A DNA stretch of 64,000 nt from the NCBI RefSeq assembly GCF_004208525.1, contig NZ_SGIT01000004.1, positions 62,001 through 126,000 of the forward strand. The letters are read 5' to 3'. Each line of letters opens with the position of its first letter. The stretch's first letter is position 1. Below the pieces are notes generated by a model. The model did no database searches, was not told where the DNA came from, and saw nothing but the letters and a program-made list of their open reading frames with translations. Shown here one piece after another: positions 37,541 through 46,900 of the stretch. The DNA is from Sphingobacterium corticibacterium. Lineage in GTDB: Bacteria > Bacteroidota > Bacteroidia > Sphingobacteriales > Sphingobacteriaceae. The position numbers and the translations under genes were made by a program.

Positions 37541-38917
37541 ATGAGAATATTAAGATATATACTCTTCTCTGCCGGTTTGTTAACTTTTACCGGTTGTGAG
37601 AAATTCTTAACTACAGAGCCTCTAAACGCAGTTTCTGATGAAGCTACTATTATAGACAAGGTTTCTGCCGAAACGGCTTTAAGAGCCGTTTATCGCCAGT
37701 TTGGTAACATAGGTTATTATGGAGAAAACTATGTTACGTTTGGATACTTTCCAAGTGGTGATATTAAAAATTTAACAACGGGAGGAGCGGGCAACTTGGT
37801 AAATGCTAACTTTCGTACAGACGAGGTCCTCTTCAATACCACCTGGATTGCGATTTATAGAGCCATAAATAGTGCTAACCATGTGATTACTAAAGTGCCC
37901 TCAGTTAATGATCCTTTGCTTACTGACGCATTGAAAAACCAATATGTTGGTGAGGCTAAATTTTTAAGAGCGCTTGCCTATTTTGATCTTGCCCGTGCAT
38001 GGGGTGGTGTGCAGATCATATTGGAACCTACTACCTCTCTACAAAATACACCACAGGTCAAAAGAAGTACACGAGAGCAGACCTATGCGCAAGTACTGGA
38101 AGATTTGAAGGATGCAGAAATTCTTTTGCCTGACGTAGTGAATAGAGTTAGAGCAACCAAACGTACTGTTTGGGCATTGAGAGCACGATTGCATCTCTAT
38201 AAAGAAGAGTGGGGACTAGCAGAAACTTATGCAACTAAACTCATCGAGAAAACCGCAGATTATACTTTGATAAAACCCTTTAGTAATTGGTTTGCAGATA
38301 ATGTGAAAAATACCCGGGAGTCTATTTTTGAGTTGCAGTTTAGCGTAAATAATGTAAACTCTACCCGTATACAAATGGCGCACTCTACCAATGGCGGACA
38401 ATACCGTTACGCGCCTAACGATAGGTTCGTACAGTTGCTCAATGACCCAACGATAGGCGGAGGCAGAAAAGCTTTGATTACTAGTGTGACCCAAAGCGGT
38501 ATTGTAAACTGGGTTGGTAATTTATATTACAGAAGAGATGCTACAGATCCGGCCTACATATTCCGTATTGCAGAAATGTATTTGATACGTGCCGAGGCCA
38601 GAGCAGAGCAAGATAACCTATCGGCTACAACCGGAGCTTTGTTTGACCTTAATCAGGTAAGGGATAGGGCAGAGTTGGCTCCTTCAAATGCTGTTAGCAA
38701 AGCTGATGTTTTGTTAGCTATAGAAGAAGAAAGAAGATATGAATTTGCCTGGGAGGCGCACCGCTGGTTCGACTTGGCCAGGACAGGAAGGGCTAAGGCG
38801 GTATTGGAAGCATTGAACCCAAATATTACGATAGGTGCTCATCAAAATGTATTCCCTATACCGGTTACACAGATTCAATTAGATAGGGACAATTTGGATC
38901 AAAATCCGGTTTATTAA
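37541..38917 (+). CDS. SusD/RagB-family surface lipoprotein
   Basis: The ATG at 37541 is chosen over a TTG two codons earlier. The lipobox FTGC (Cys at about residue 19) is followed by EKFLTTEPL. RALAYFDLARAWGGVQII, IAEMYLIRAEARAE and EERRYEFAWEAHRWFDLA are standard SusD segments. At 458 residues it is of usual length. It follows SusC by 20 bp and precedes the first DoxX-like gene by 19 bp. It pairs with the receptor at 34473 and is a paralogue of the SusD at 46997. Confidence 0.93.
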   Translation: MRILRYILFSAGLLTFTGCEKFLTTEPLNAVSDEATIIDKVSAETALRAVYRQFGNIGYYGENYVTFGYFPSGDIKNLTTGGAGNLVNANFRTDEVLFNTTWIAIYRAINSANHVITKVPSVNDPLLTDALKNQYVGEAKFLRALAYFDLARAWGGVQIILEPTTSLQNTPQVKRSTREQTYAQVLEDLKDAEILLPDVVNRVRATKRTVWALRARLHLYKEEWGLAETYATKLIEKTADYTLIKPFSNWFADNVKNTRESIFELQFSVNNVNSTRIQMAHSTNGGQYRYAPNDRFVQLLNDPTIGGGRKALITSVTQSGIVNWVGNLYYRRDATDPAYIFRIAEMYLIRAEARAEQDNLSATTGALFDLNQVRDRAELAPSNAVSKADVLLAIEEERRYEFAWEAHRWFDLARTGRAKAVLEALNPNITIGAHQNVFPIPVTQIQLDRDNLDQNPVY

Positions 38918-38936
38918 CTTTTTAAAACGAAGGTTC

Positions 38937-40265
38937 ATGAGTTTTTTAAATTATAATACACCCATTCAATGGAATAGAACAAATGCGTTTGTATTACGTT
39001 TTCTTCTTATCTATTTCTTTATACAGGCGATTCCTTTTGATTATAAATTCTATACAGATCTATTGGCCATAAGTGGTGGGGGACAGGGATTTTATATCTT
39101 GTTTAAAATTGCTAATTACAATCCGCAGTTTTTTGGACTTAGCGGCTATCAAAATTGGTTGATAGCTGCAATAATAGCATTAATAGGAGCATTGGCAGCG
39201 GATAGGTTCTATCGTAATACTAATCCGGATTTCGATAAACTGTATTATTGGCTAAGGGTAATTCTACGTTATCGTTTAGCATTAGTAGCCATATCGTATG
39301 GGCTTATTAAGTTGTTCCCGTTACAAATGCCCTATCCTAGCTTAGGTAATTTGCATACCAATTATGGTGATTTCCTACCTTGGAAGATTTATTTCCATAC
39401 TACTGGGATTGCTCCTCCATTCGAAGCGTTCTTAGGAGGTGTAGAGATATTTGCAGGTTTATTATTGCTGTATCGTAAAACAGTTACTTTTGGATCAGGT
39501 GTTTTGGCAGGCTACTATGGTAATGTATTTGCATCTAATATTGCCTATAGTATGGGGTACGAGGTGTATAGCTTGCAATTGACCATCTTTGCGATTGTGC
39601 TGTTTATTTATGATGCCCCCCGTTTATACAGCTTATTGGTTGCTCAGAAATATACTGTAGCTAATACCTATCATCCTTGGTTCGATAACAGAGAAAAATG
39701 GGTCAGGAATGTAGTTAGGTCTTTGGTTGCGGTTTTTATCATTGCTCTAGGCTATACTACCTACAAGAACTACACTACGGCACCTTATAAATACCCTAAA
39801 ACCGTAGGTATAAAAGATAGTTACGGTTATTACAATGTAAGTGTGTTTAAGTTTAATAATGTAGAGATACCCTATTCTACGACAGATATGAACAGGTGGC
39901 AGAACGTAGTTTTTGAAAAATGGGCAACGTTGAGTATTAAAACTGCGAGGCCAATTGTAATAGATGAGGGTCTGGGAGACCAATTTACCGATAGTGATTA
40001 TGAAAGAAATTTTGAGTCGGCTGGGGTTGGAGGTAGAAGGTATTTTGCGTATGAGGCGGATACCTTGTCCAAGACATTAAAATTGGTCAATAAAAATAAA
40101 AACCATAAGGAAGAGATATTTAATCTCAACTACCGAGTTGTAAATGATAGCACCATAGTACTTACAGGGATAAATGAAAAGAAAGACTCTGTTTATGCAG
40201 AATTGAACAGGATTAACAAAAAATATCTGCTGTTTGAAGGTAGAAGGAAACCAATTAAATTATAA
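38937..40265 (+). CDS. Large DoxX-like membrane protein 1
   Basis: The 442-residue protein has about seven membrane helices in its first 285 residues (for example 17-35, 75-92, 105-125, 150-175, 180-200, 208-228, 260-280), then a roughly 160-residue soluble domain. The helix YRLALVAISYGLIKLFPLQM resembles the DoxX/DoxD signature (R...sGl.KlF). The soluble part has RWQNVVFEKWATLS and FAYEADTLSKTLKLVNKN, shared with four paralogues in the window. DoxD/DoxX are associated with thiosulfate:quinone oxidoreductase and other quinone-linked steps. Here the fusion to a soluble domain and the SusCD context are different, so only a redox or sulfur role is suggested. It lies 4 bp before the next paralogue. 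Confidence 0.6.
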   Translation: MSFLNYNTPIQWNRTNAFVLRFLLIYFFIQAIPFDYKFYTDLLAISGGGQGFYILFKIANYNPQFFGLSGYQNWLIAAIIALIGALAADRFYRNTNPDFDKLYYWLRVILRYRLALVAISYGLIKLFPLQMPYPSLGNLHTNYGDFLPWKIYFHTTGIAPPFEAFLGGVEIFAGLLLLYRKTVTFGSGVLAGYYGNVFASNIAYSMGYEVYSLQLTIFAIVLFIYDAPRLYSLLVAQKYTVANTYHPWFDNREKWVRNVVRSLVAVFIIALGYTTYKNYTTAPYKYPKTVGIKDSYGYYNVSVFKFNNVEIPYSTTDMNRWQNVVFEKWATLSIKTARPIVIDEGLGDQFTDSDYERNFESAGVGGRRYFAYEADTLSKTLKLVNKNKNHKEEIFNLNYRVVNDSTIVLTGINEKKDSVYAELNRINKKYLLFEGRRKPIKL

Positions 40266-40269
40266 TACT

Positions 40270-41712
40270 ATGGCAAATACTCATGAAAAGAATTATAGTG
40301 GATCCGTTTGGACTGGTTTTCAAAAATTTGCTTTCCGAACATTCTTTGTTTTCTTTTTGATCATGTTGATTCCTACGGATGCCAGATATTATCAGAGATG
40401 GTTTACTACCGACTGGGAAAATTTACACATCAGAGATATTGGCTCTTTAAGTGGTTCTAGTTTCAAAATTATTGAAGTAGCTACAAAAAGGGAAGGAGGG
40501 AATGATACTGGGGGGGCGCCCGGGAAAAAAGAATTTAAATATGTCATCTATCCAAAGTCAGGTGAATACGGTGCTTGGAGCTATATAAATTGGGTTATAG
40601 CTTTTGGTATAGGTATAGTGGGCGCATTAATCTGGACACTCATTGATAAGCGTTCTAAAAATTACAATACCCTTTATTACTTTTTGGGTGCTTTGGTAAG
40701 TTACTCCATGTTGATAAGGTTACAGGGGCTAACCTTTTCCAAGGTGTTTCCCACGCAAATGCCAGACTTGGCTATAACCCAGTTAAACACGCCTTACGGA
40801 GATTTTGTAGCACAGAAACTGTATTGGATACAGTTTAGCTTTGTACACAATTTTGAAAGATACGCCGGTTGGGCAGAATTGGTCATCATGTTCGCGTTGT
40901 TTTTTAGAAGCACACGGGCAATAGGAGCGGCTTTAAGCATCGCTATGATAGGAGTAATAGCCTTAGCGAATCATGCGTACGACGGAGGGATACACTTATT
41001 GGCTTCTTTCTATATATTAGGTGGTCTTTTCGTGTTGTGGCGTTATTTACCAGCTATATGGAAACTAATTGTTGGTGAAAAGGATGTTGCATTAGACATC
41101 GTATATTATCCATTTAGCAAGCCTTGGGAAAAGTGGGTCAGAATAATATTCAAGAGTTTTATTTTCTTCTTTTTCTTTGGGGTCAGTGCTTATTTGCATT
41201 TGCAAAACTATAAGTACGATTCGTATAAAGTTCCACAAAATCCGGGTTTGGCAAATGCTAGGGGGATATACAGTGTAGAATACTTTAAAGTTAATGGAGA
41301 GGAGCTTCCGTATTCTCCACTTGACTCGCTACGTTGGCAAGAAGTAAGTCTGGAAAAATGGTCTACGCTATCCTTTACGGTTTTCAATACATTTGATATA
41401 CACGGAGAAGCAGGTAGGGGCAAGCAGTATGAAGATATAGATAGAACCTATGAATCTGCCGGTACAGGCGGGGGCCGTCGTCATTTTTATTACGAGATAG
41501 ATGATGTGAATAATGCCTTGACTTTGCAGAATAAAAACAAAGTATATAAAAACCAGGTGCTAATATTCCATTATCAAAGGCCTAATAGTAAAGAAATATT
41601 GCTGCAAGGAAATAATGAATACGGTCAAGATATAGAGTTGCTATTGAAAAGAAAGGACAAATCTTACCTTATATTTCAGGAACGTGGCAGGAAAAATATT
41701 TGGACACCATAA
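40270..41712 (+). CDS. Large DoxX-like membrane protein 2
   Basis: The frame opens at 40234 inside the previous gene, but the ATG at 40270, 4 bp after that gene's stop, is the likely start (480 residues). It begins with a cytoplasmic segment, then FRTFFVFFLIMLIPTDARYY, which is shared with other paralogues. The core motif here is FSKVFPTQMPDLAITQLNTPYGDF, split over two membrane segments, and the soluble domain has RWQEVSLEKWSTLSF. A loop of about 30 residues (KREGGNDTGGAPGKKEFKY) between the first two helices is unique to this copy. Function is unknown beyond the DoxX-like resemblance; the genes probably form a membrane complex together. Confidence 0.58.
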   Translation: MANTHEKNYSGSVWTGFQKFAFRTFFVFFLIMLIPTDARYYQRWFTTDWENLHIRDIGSLSGSSFKIIEVATKREGGNDTGGAPGKKEFKYVIYPKSGEYGAWSYINWVIAFGIGIVGALIWTLIDKRSKNYNTLYYFLGALVSYSMLIRLQGLTFSKVFPTQMPDLAITQLNTPYGDFVAQKLYWIQFSFVHNFERYAGWAELVIMFALFFRSTRAIGAALSIAMIGVIALANHAYDGGIHLLASFYILGGLFVLWRYLPAIWKLIVGEKDVALDIVYYPFSKPWEKWVRIIFKSFIFFFFFGVSAYLHLQNYKYDSYKVPQNPGLANARGIYSVEYFKVNGEELPYSPLDSLRWQEVSLEKWSTLSFTVFNTFDIHGEAGRGKQYEDIDRTYESAGTGGGRRHFYYEIDDVNNALTLQNKNKVYKNQVLIFHYQRPNSKEILLQGNNEYGQDIELLLKRKDKSYLIFQERGRKNIWTP

Positions 41713-41724
41713 TAATATTGAAGG

Positions 41725-43221
41725 ATGAAAAATATTGTAAACTTACATTGGCAATCCGAAGAAACCCGAGCTAACATACATCGTAACGAACCGTGGACTG
41801 AAAAAGAAAAAGTAGCATTTCGCATTGCTTTTATCTTTTTTACCATCATGAGTATACCTACAGATTATGGGTATTATGTGATGCTAGGACATTTTGATTG
41901 GCTCAATCTCAATTATAGGCAGTTGACAGAAATGGCAGCATTCTTTAACCCACAGTTCTTAAACGTATACTCTGAAAGTGGTTTTTTTGGTGTTGCCAGT
42001 TACATCAATTGGCCGTTTGTGCTGTTGATAGCTGTTGTTGGTGCACTGATATGGGGGTATTTTGATAAGCACAGACCATCGTATAACGATTTGTATTATC
42101 TGGTACGGGTATTTGCCCGTTATCGTGTGGCTTATGCAGGTATAAGTTGGGGGTATAAGAAGATATTTGTCATGCAGATGCCCGTGCAGTTTGAAGCTAT
42201 ATGGAATACGGAGCTAATAAATTTCTTTGCCAAGCGTCTTTATTGGGAAGTACTCAGTGTAGCTCCTGTATATGAGGTTTATTTGGGTTGTGCCGAATTC
42301 TTTGCAGGTTTCCTTTTATTGTTTAGACGCACAACAACACTTGGGGCAGCTTTGGCATTTGCTGTTTTTGGTAATATAGCTATATCTAATCATGCTTATG
42401 ATATCGGTGAACAGGTGCCTAGTGCTTTAATGGCTGTTTTAGCATTATTCATATTGTGGAAAGATATTCCTGCAATATATCAGGTTATTGTTAGAGAAAA
42501 AAATACCATATTAAAACATTATAACCCCACTTTTGGTAAAGCGTGGCAACGGTGGGTACGAACAGGGCTGAAAGTTGTGTTCAACTTTCTTTTGGTAGCA
42601 TTGTTTGCCTATTATGAGGTAAGGGCAGTAGTGCAGAACGATTTTTATAAGATACCCAATACACCAGGCTTGGAAGATACCAAGGGAGTTTATGAAGTAA
42701 GAACATTTAAACGTAACGGTACCGGACTGCCCCACAACCCATTAGATACAGCAAGATGGCAAGATGTAATTTTCGAAAATTGGTCTTCTATAGGAGTTAA
42801 GTATGTGAATAAGCCACAACAAATAGCCATGTTTGCAGCAGGTAGCTATCCAAGGGTAAACGAACCTTATGACGGTAAATTGCATTTCGATTGGAGGGGT
42901 GATTTTAGAAGATACCATTTAGATGCTGATGGTAAAAAACTTCCTGCTAAAGTAAAATGGCCCAGGGATGTTAACATTGATTGGGAATTTGCAGGTATGC
43001 AAGGCAGGGTATTTTATTATTATGAAGCTGACACCGTTAACAATGTGCTCAAACTAGTTAATAAAAATAGATACCACAGAGATGAAAAAATGACATTTAC
43101 GTATGAACAACCAGATAAACAAACTATAATTTTGAAAGGTTTAGATGATCAAAAAGATTCGATATATGTCGAATTAAAGAAGTCAACATATCAACAGCCA
43201 TTATTAAGTGTGAATAGATAG
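41725..43221 (+). CDS. Large DoxX-like membrane protein 3
   Basis: This 498-residue paralogue has the FRIAFIFFTIMSIPTDYGYY start, a helix set like its neighbours and KKIFVMQMPVQFEAI in place of K.FP.QMP, so the Phe-Pro is not kept. The soluble domain carries RWQDVIFENWSSIGV and YYYEADTVNNVLKLVNKN, with an insert of about 50 residues (GKLHFDWRGDFRRYHLDADG). It is the last intact gene of operon C and is followed by remnants of genes that are intact in operon D. Its divergence from the other copies suggests a distinct subunit rather than a spare copy. Confidence 0.58.
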   Translation: MKNIVNLHWQSEETRANIHRNEPWTEKEKVAFRIAFIFFTIMSIPTDYGYYVMLGHFDWLNLNYRQLTEMAAFFNPQFLNVYSESGFFGVASYINWPFVLLIAVVGALIWGYFDKHRPSYNDLYYLVRVFARYRVAYAGISWGYKKIFVMQMPVQFEAIWNTELINFFAKRLYWEVLSVAPVYEVYLGCAEFFAGFLLLFRRTTTLGAALAFAVFGNIAISNHAYDIGEQVPSALMAVLALFILWKDIPAIYQVIVREKNTILKHYNPTFGKAWQRWVRTGLKVVFNFLLVALFAYYEVRAVVQNDFYKIPNTPGLEDTKGVYEVRTFKRNGTGLPHNPLDTARWQDVIFENWSSIGVKYVNKPQQIAMFAAGSYPRVNEPYDGKLHFDWRGDFRRYHLDADGKKLPAKVKWPRDVNIDWEFAGMQGRVFYYYEADTVNNVLKLVNKNRYHRDEKMTFTYEQPDKQTIILKGLDDQKDSIYVELKKSTYQQPLLSVNR

Positions 43222-43227
43222 TGAGCA

Positions 43228-43510
43228 AAATTTCAGCAAAATACGATGCGATCATTATAGTTTAGATGAAACACATAAAATTTTGGTTTGGATGCGCGTA
43301 CCTACAAAGATTGATTCTACCCATCATTAACCGATGGGAAAGCTTGACTCTAGATACGATGGGGCCATTGCATTTCCCGCGTCATCCGCTGGATTTGACA
43401 AGCTTTTGGTTAAAAGCTTTAAAGCCGGCCACGTGGACAGCGTTGTAGTTTAAAACAAAAAAGCATTATGGGCAGGAGTGGCGACACATGGCATCCAACT
43501 GTTATATAAC
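43228..43510 (+). pseudogene. Remnant of an FAD oxidoreductase gene
   Basis: Translation shows KYDAIII (near 43236), as at the start of the oxidoreductase at 55311, then a deletion. It resumes as RLILPIINRWESLTLDTMG, with HFPRHPLDLTSF and ALKPATW, then a stop, then ALWAGVATHGIQ in another frame. These match residues about 123-190 of the 55311 protein almost word for word. With an internal deletion and broken frame it cannot encode a working enzyme. Confidence 0.9.
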
Positions 43511-43519
43511 TAGGTGTCC

Positions 43520-43621
43520 CGTTTATACCGACAGGATTCTTTATATGTCGTATTGGATAAACGCGAAAAAGATTATACGCTGAAAACGGAGTTAATAGAT
43601 TGGTATTATAACTATAAATAA
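43520..43621 (+). pseudogene. Remnant of a DoxX-like gene, C-terminal tail
   Basis: The frame from 43526 to the TAA at 43619-43621 reads YRQDSLYVVLDKREKDYTL and continues to a Lys before the stop. This matches the C-terminal end of the DoxX-like protein at 49707 (DSLYVVLDRVIKDYKL). Nothing of the membrane part remains. It directly abuts the large palindrome of leader cassette 3. Confidence 0.75.
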
Positions 43622-43622
43622 T

Positions 43623-43665
43623 ATTTTTCATAAAGTCTACTTAAATAGTAGACTTTATGAAAAAT
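43623..43665. promoter_or_regulatory. Large perfect palindrome/operator of leader cassette 3
   Basis: Arms of 19 bp (43623-43641 and 43647-43665) are perfectly complementary around a 5-bp centre TAAAT; the inner arms are AAAGTCTACT and AGTAGACTTT. It contains the CTAC-N7-GTAG core of cassettes 1 and 2, with GTAG (43648-43651) again 23 bp before the promoter box. As DNA it is the best version of the operator; as RNA it would be a stable hairpin that might also end transcription from the operon upstream. Confidence 0.75.
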
Positions 43666-43670
43666 GTTTT

Positions 43671-43678
43671 TATATTTG
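43671..43678 (+). promoter_or_regulatory. Promoter -7 box of leader cassette 3
   Basis: TATATTTG matches TAnnTTTG exactly, 5 bp after the palindrome and about 56 bp before the leader ATG, as in the other cassettes. Confidence 0.65.
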
Positions 43679-43688
43679 CACTGTTCGT

Positions 43689-43706
43689 TTCAATTGGCGT
43701 TGGCAA
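43689..43706 (+). repeat. UTR element, cassette 3, first copy
   Basis: TTCAATTGGCGTTGGCAA differs from cassettes 1 and 2 only in its last base, although the neighbouring leader ORF is clearly diverged. Confidence 0.7.
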
Positions 43707-43733
43707 CGATAGTATTAAAACATTAAACAGGAT

Positions 43734-43835
43734 ATGAAAACTTTCTACCAGACCCTATTTTTTTCTCTTCGCGCAACACGTGATTTTGTCAATCTTTATT
43801 GTCTTTCGCTTCGAATGCGAATGTGCACTTGTTAA
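43734..43835 (+). CDS. Cys-rich 33-residue leader peptide, cassette 3
   Basis: This ORF has the same length as in cassettes 1 and 2 but many substitutions. It starts MKTFYQTLFF and ends LSLRMRMCTC before TAA, with Cys at residues 23, 31 and 33; the last Cys is the final residue. Shared positions are MKTF, QTL, VNLY, Ser25 and MRMC, so the reading frame and the Cys cluster at the end are conserved while the middle drifts, as expected for a translated leader. The hairpin TTCGC/GCGAA (43805-43821) precedes the Cys codons as in cassette 1. The stop codon lies within the 5' arm of the antiterminator. Confidence 0.82.
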   Translation: MKTFYQTLFFSLRATRDFVNLYCLSLRMRMCTC

Positions 43836-43872
43836 CTTCCCTCTCTACATAAAAACCAAAAAGGGAAGTTAA
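43832..43872 (+). promoter_or_regulatory. Antiterminator stem of attenuator 3
   Basis: TTAACTTCCCT (43832-43842) pairs perfectly over 11 bp with AGGGAAGTTAA (43862-43872), loop 19 nt. The 5' arm begins in the last Cys codon and stop codon of the leader ORF; the 3' arm includes the 5' arm of the terminator. A ribosome at the stop codon would block this stem and let the terminator form, whereas a ribosome held at earlier Cys codons would leave it free. Confidence 0.75.
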
Positions 43873-43887
43873 TTCTTCCTCCCTTTT
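43859..43887 (+). terminator. Terminator-like hairpin of attenuator 3
   Basis: AAAAGGGAAG (43859-43868), loop TTAATT, then CTTCCTCCCTTTT (43875-43887), with a 3-nt bulge and a U-rich end. It shares its 5' arm with the antiterminator at 43832-43872, so the two cannot coexist. It stands 72 bp before the SusC start. Confidence 0.7.
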
Positions 43888-43909
43888 GATTTAATAAGCA
43901 AATAACAAG

Positions 43910-43927
43910 TTCAATTGGCGTTGGCAC
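43910..43927 (+). repeat. UTR element, cassette 3, second copy
   Basis: TTCAATTGGCGTTGGCAC, here identical to the first-copy form of cassettes 1 and 2, 32 bp before the SusC ATG at 43960. Confidence 0.7.
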
Positions 43928-43959
43928 TTGTCAGTATTCACTATCAAATACTTAAAACT

Positions 43960-46900
43960 ATGAAATATTATAGAGTATTCCGATACTCGCTTTCTGTTTT
44001 TCTAATCTGGGCCTCTGTTCTAACAGTGTGGGCACAAGAAACAAAACCAATTATTAATGCTTCCCTTGTTGGAACGGTGATTGATGCAGCAACAAAAGAC
44101 CCTATCGAAGGTGCTACCGTGCAGCTGGAGGCTGTAACACATAATGTGAAAACTGATCGCAATGGGAGGTTTTCCTTTGTAACAGGTCAGAAATTGCCTT
44201 TTAAGCTTACCGTTACTTCGGTTGGCTACGCAACACAGAACCTTGTCATTGAAAATTCGCCGGCCGTCATCGAGTTACATCGATCTACGGAAGATTTGGA
44301 TGAAGTAGTTGTCGTTGGGTATACTACTATAGCGAAAAAGAATCTCATCGGCGCTGTAGATCGGGTATCTCAACAAGCAGTTAAAGATATACCCACAGGA
44401 AGTTTTGACGCACAGCTACAAGGTAAAGTTGCGGGTATGCAAGTCGCGGCTAGTACAGGGATTCCCGGGGAAGCATTACACGTCCGTCTGCGAGGAGCGA
44501 CCTCTATTAATGCAGATAATAATCCCTTATATGTTATTGACGGTGTTTTTCTGAATTCAGAAAGCCTTCAAACCATCAATACAGGAGGTAAAGCGACTTC
44601 TCCCATAGCCGACTTGAGCCCTTCTGATATTGAATATGTCGAAGTACTGAAAGACGCTGAGGCAACAGCCTTATACGGATCAAGAGGCGCAAACGGGGTT
44701 ATTTTAATTACGACAAAGCGAGGAAAAAATTCGCAATCGGCAAAGATTGATGTCAATCTTTATTCTGGAAGAGGAAAAGCCGCCAAATTGTGGGAATTAA
44801 CTACCGGACCTGAGCACGCTGAATTGGTGAACGAGTATTTTAGAAACATTGGTCAGACCGAGCCATTTAGACCCGTTGCAGAGGGGGGGAGAGGGCTGCC
44901 TTCTGAACAGCAAACATACGACAGATTGTCGGAGGCATTCCGGACGGCAGGAGTTCATAACGCAGATTTATCTGTATATGGAGGTAGTGAGAATACAGCT
45001 TATTATTTAAGTGCAGGGTATAATAAGCAAGAGTCTATATTGAAGCCAATCTCCTTTGACCGGGCAAATTTTCGTTTTAATTTAGACCAAAAGGTAAACA
45101 ATAACCTGAAAATAGGTTCGAGTAATGGTATTTCGAGAACGGGTCGCAACCAAGGTCGGGCAGGAGATGGTCCTCAAGGAGGTATTCTGCAGGCGGCATT
45201 GCATACACCGACGTATCTATCGCCCTACAATGAAGAAGGTGTCTTGGTTGGCAGAGCCGGATTTGATAATTTAACCTTGTTATTAGACAATTATGATGTC
45301 GGGTCGACAAGTTTGCGCTACATTGGAAATGTTTATGGTGAATACCAGATTACACCGGCTTTGAAATTTCGTTCGACATTTAGTGTTGATTATAATAATT
45401 ACAATGAGCACGAGTACTGGAATAAATTGCTGATTGCCGGAAGTGGTGCTAACGGATTAGCAACTTCTGCAATTTCTCAATCGACAACATGGATCAACGA
45501 GCAAACATTAACGTACAGGAAAAGATTAGATGCTCGACATACTATCGGCGCATTATTAGGTAACACGTTACAGGGAAGTTATTTTTCCCTAACATCGGCA
45601 GAAGGTCGGGGCTTCGCAACGGATGACTTTACACTAATCAATACCGCTGCTACGACCACAAGTAACCAAGATTGGGACCAATATAAATTGGCTTCTTTTT
45701 TCGGCAGAGTGGATTATGCGTTTGATGATAAATATCTATTGGATTTTTCACTACGTGCAGATGGATCTTCAAAATTTAATAAAGGATATCAATGGGGGTA
45801 TTTTCCGGCAGTCGGTGTCGCTTGGCGTTTAAGTAAAGAAAGCTTTTTACAGGATGTTGCCTTCTTGGATGACTTAAAATTAAAAGCCAGTTATGGGCTG
45901 ACCGGTAACCAGAATGGTATCAATTCCTTTGCTTCACGGCAATTGTGGTCCGGAGTAGGGTCGTCTTATCGAGGGGTCGCAGGTATTTTTCCTGAGCAAC
46001 TAGCCAATCAGGGGCTTAGCTGGGAGACTACATCGCAGTTTAACATCGGTTTGGATGCCGCCTTATTAAATAACAGATTGACTACGTCCTTAAACTATTA
46101 TTATAAATATACTAAGGACGGTTTATTGACCGAAGTGTTGCCCGGAACAACAGGTTTTAGCAGTTTTACGAACAACGCTGTAGAGATTAGCAATAAAGGG
46201 TTTGAGTTGAGCATTAGTTCGTTGAATATCAATAGCGATGTTTTCTCTTGGAATACCTCATTTAATATTGCCCGTAATATCAATAACATCGAAAAATTAG
46301 AAACGCCTCAAAATTATGGAAGTAGAGATCTCATCCAGTTTAGAGAGGGATTTCCAATGTATTCATTTTGGGTATACAACCAATTATATGTAGACCCCCA
46401 GACAGGGGATGCGGTATACGAAGATGTGGACGGTAACGGTCGCATAACGACCGATGACAGACAAATTCTGGGCAGTATCTGGCCAGACTATTTTGGAGGT
46501 TTAAGTAACGATTTTTCCTATAGAAACTTTGATTTAAGCACATTCTTTACGTTCTCAGTCGGCAATAAAATATATAATCACAATCGTTTTTTCGGGGAAG
46601 CTGGAGGGGCTAGAGATGCGGCGCGTATCATTTTTAAATCTAATCTGGATCGCTGGCAACAATCTGGAGATATTACAGATGTCCCTCGTTCAGATGGCGT
46701 CAATAACAATAACTATAAAGACGGCGGTGGTAGATGGCTGGAAGACGGATCCTATTTAAGATTTAGAACATTAAGTTTGGGGTACAATTTCACAGCGAAG
46801 AACCTAGGGAAATTGCCTTTGTCTAAGTTGAGAATATATGCTCAGGCAACCAACTTATTTACGATTACGAAATACACAGGGCTTGACCCCGAATCTGCGG

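Noticed and set aside
43266..43448. Small ORF of 60 codons as a new short gene
   Set aside because: Its translation is nearly identical to an internal part of the oxidoreductase at 55311 and its start lacks any family N-terminus; it is a remnant, not a gene.
43623..43665. The 43-bp palindrome as only a terminator of operon C
   Set aside because: The core and its distance to the promoter recur in cassettes 1 and 2, where the arms are too short for a terminator, so an operator is the better primary explanation; a double role remains possible.
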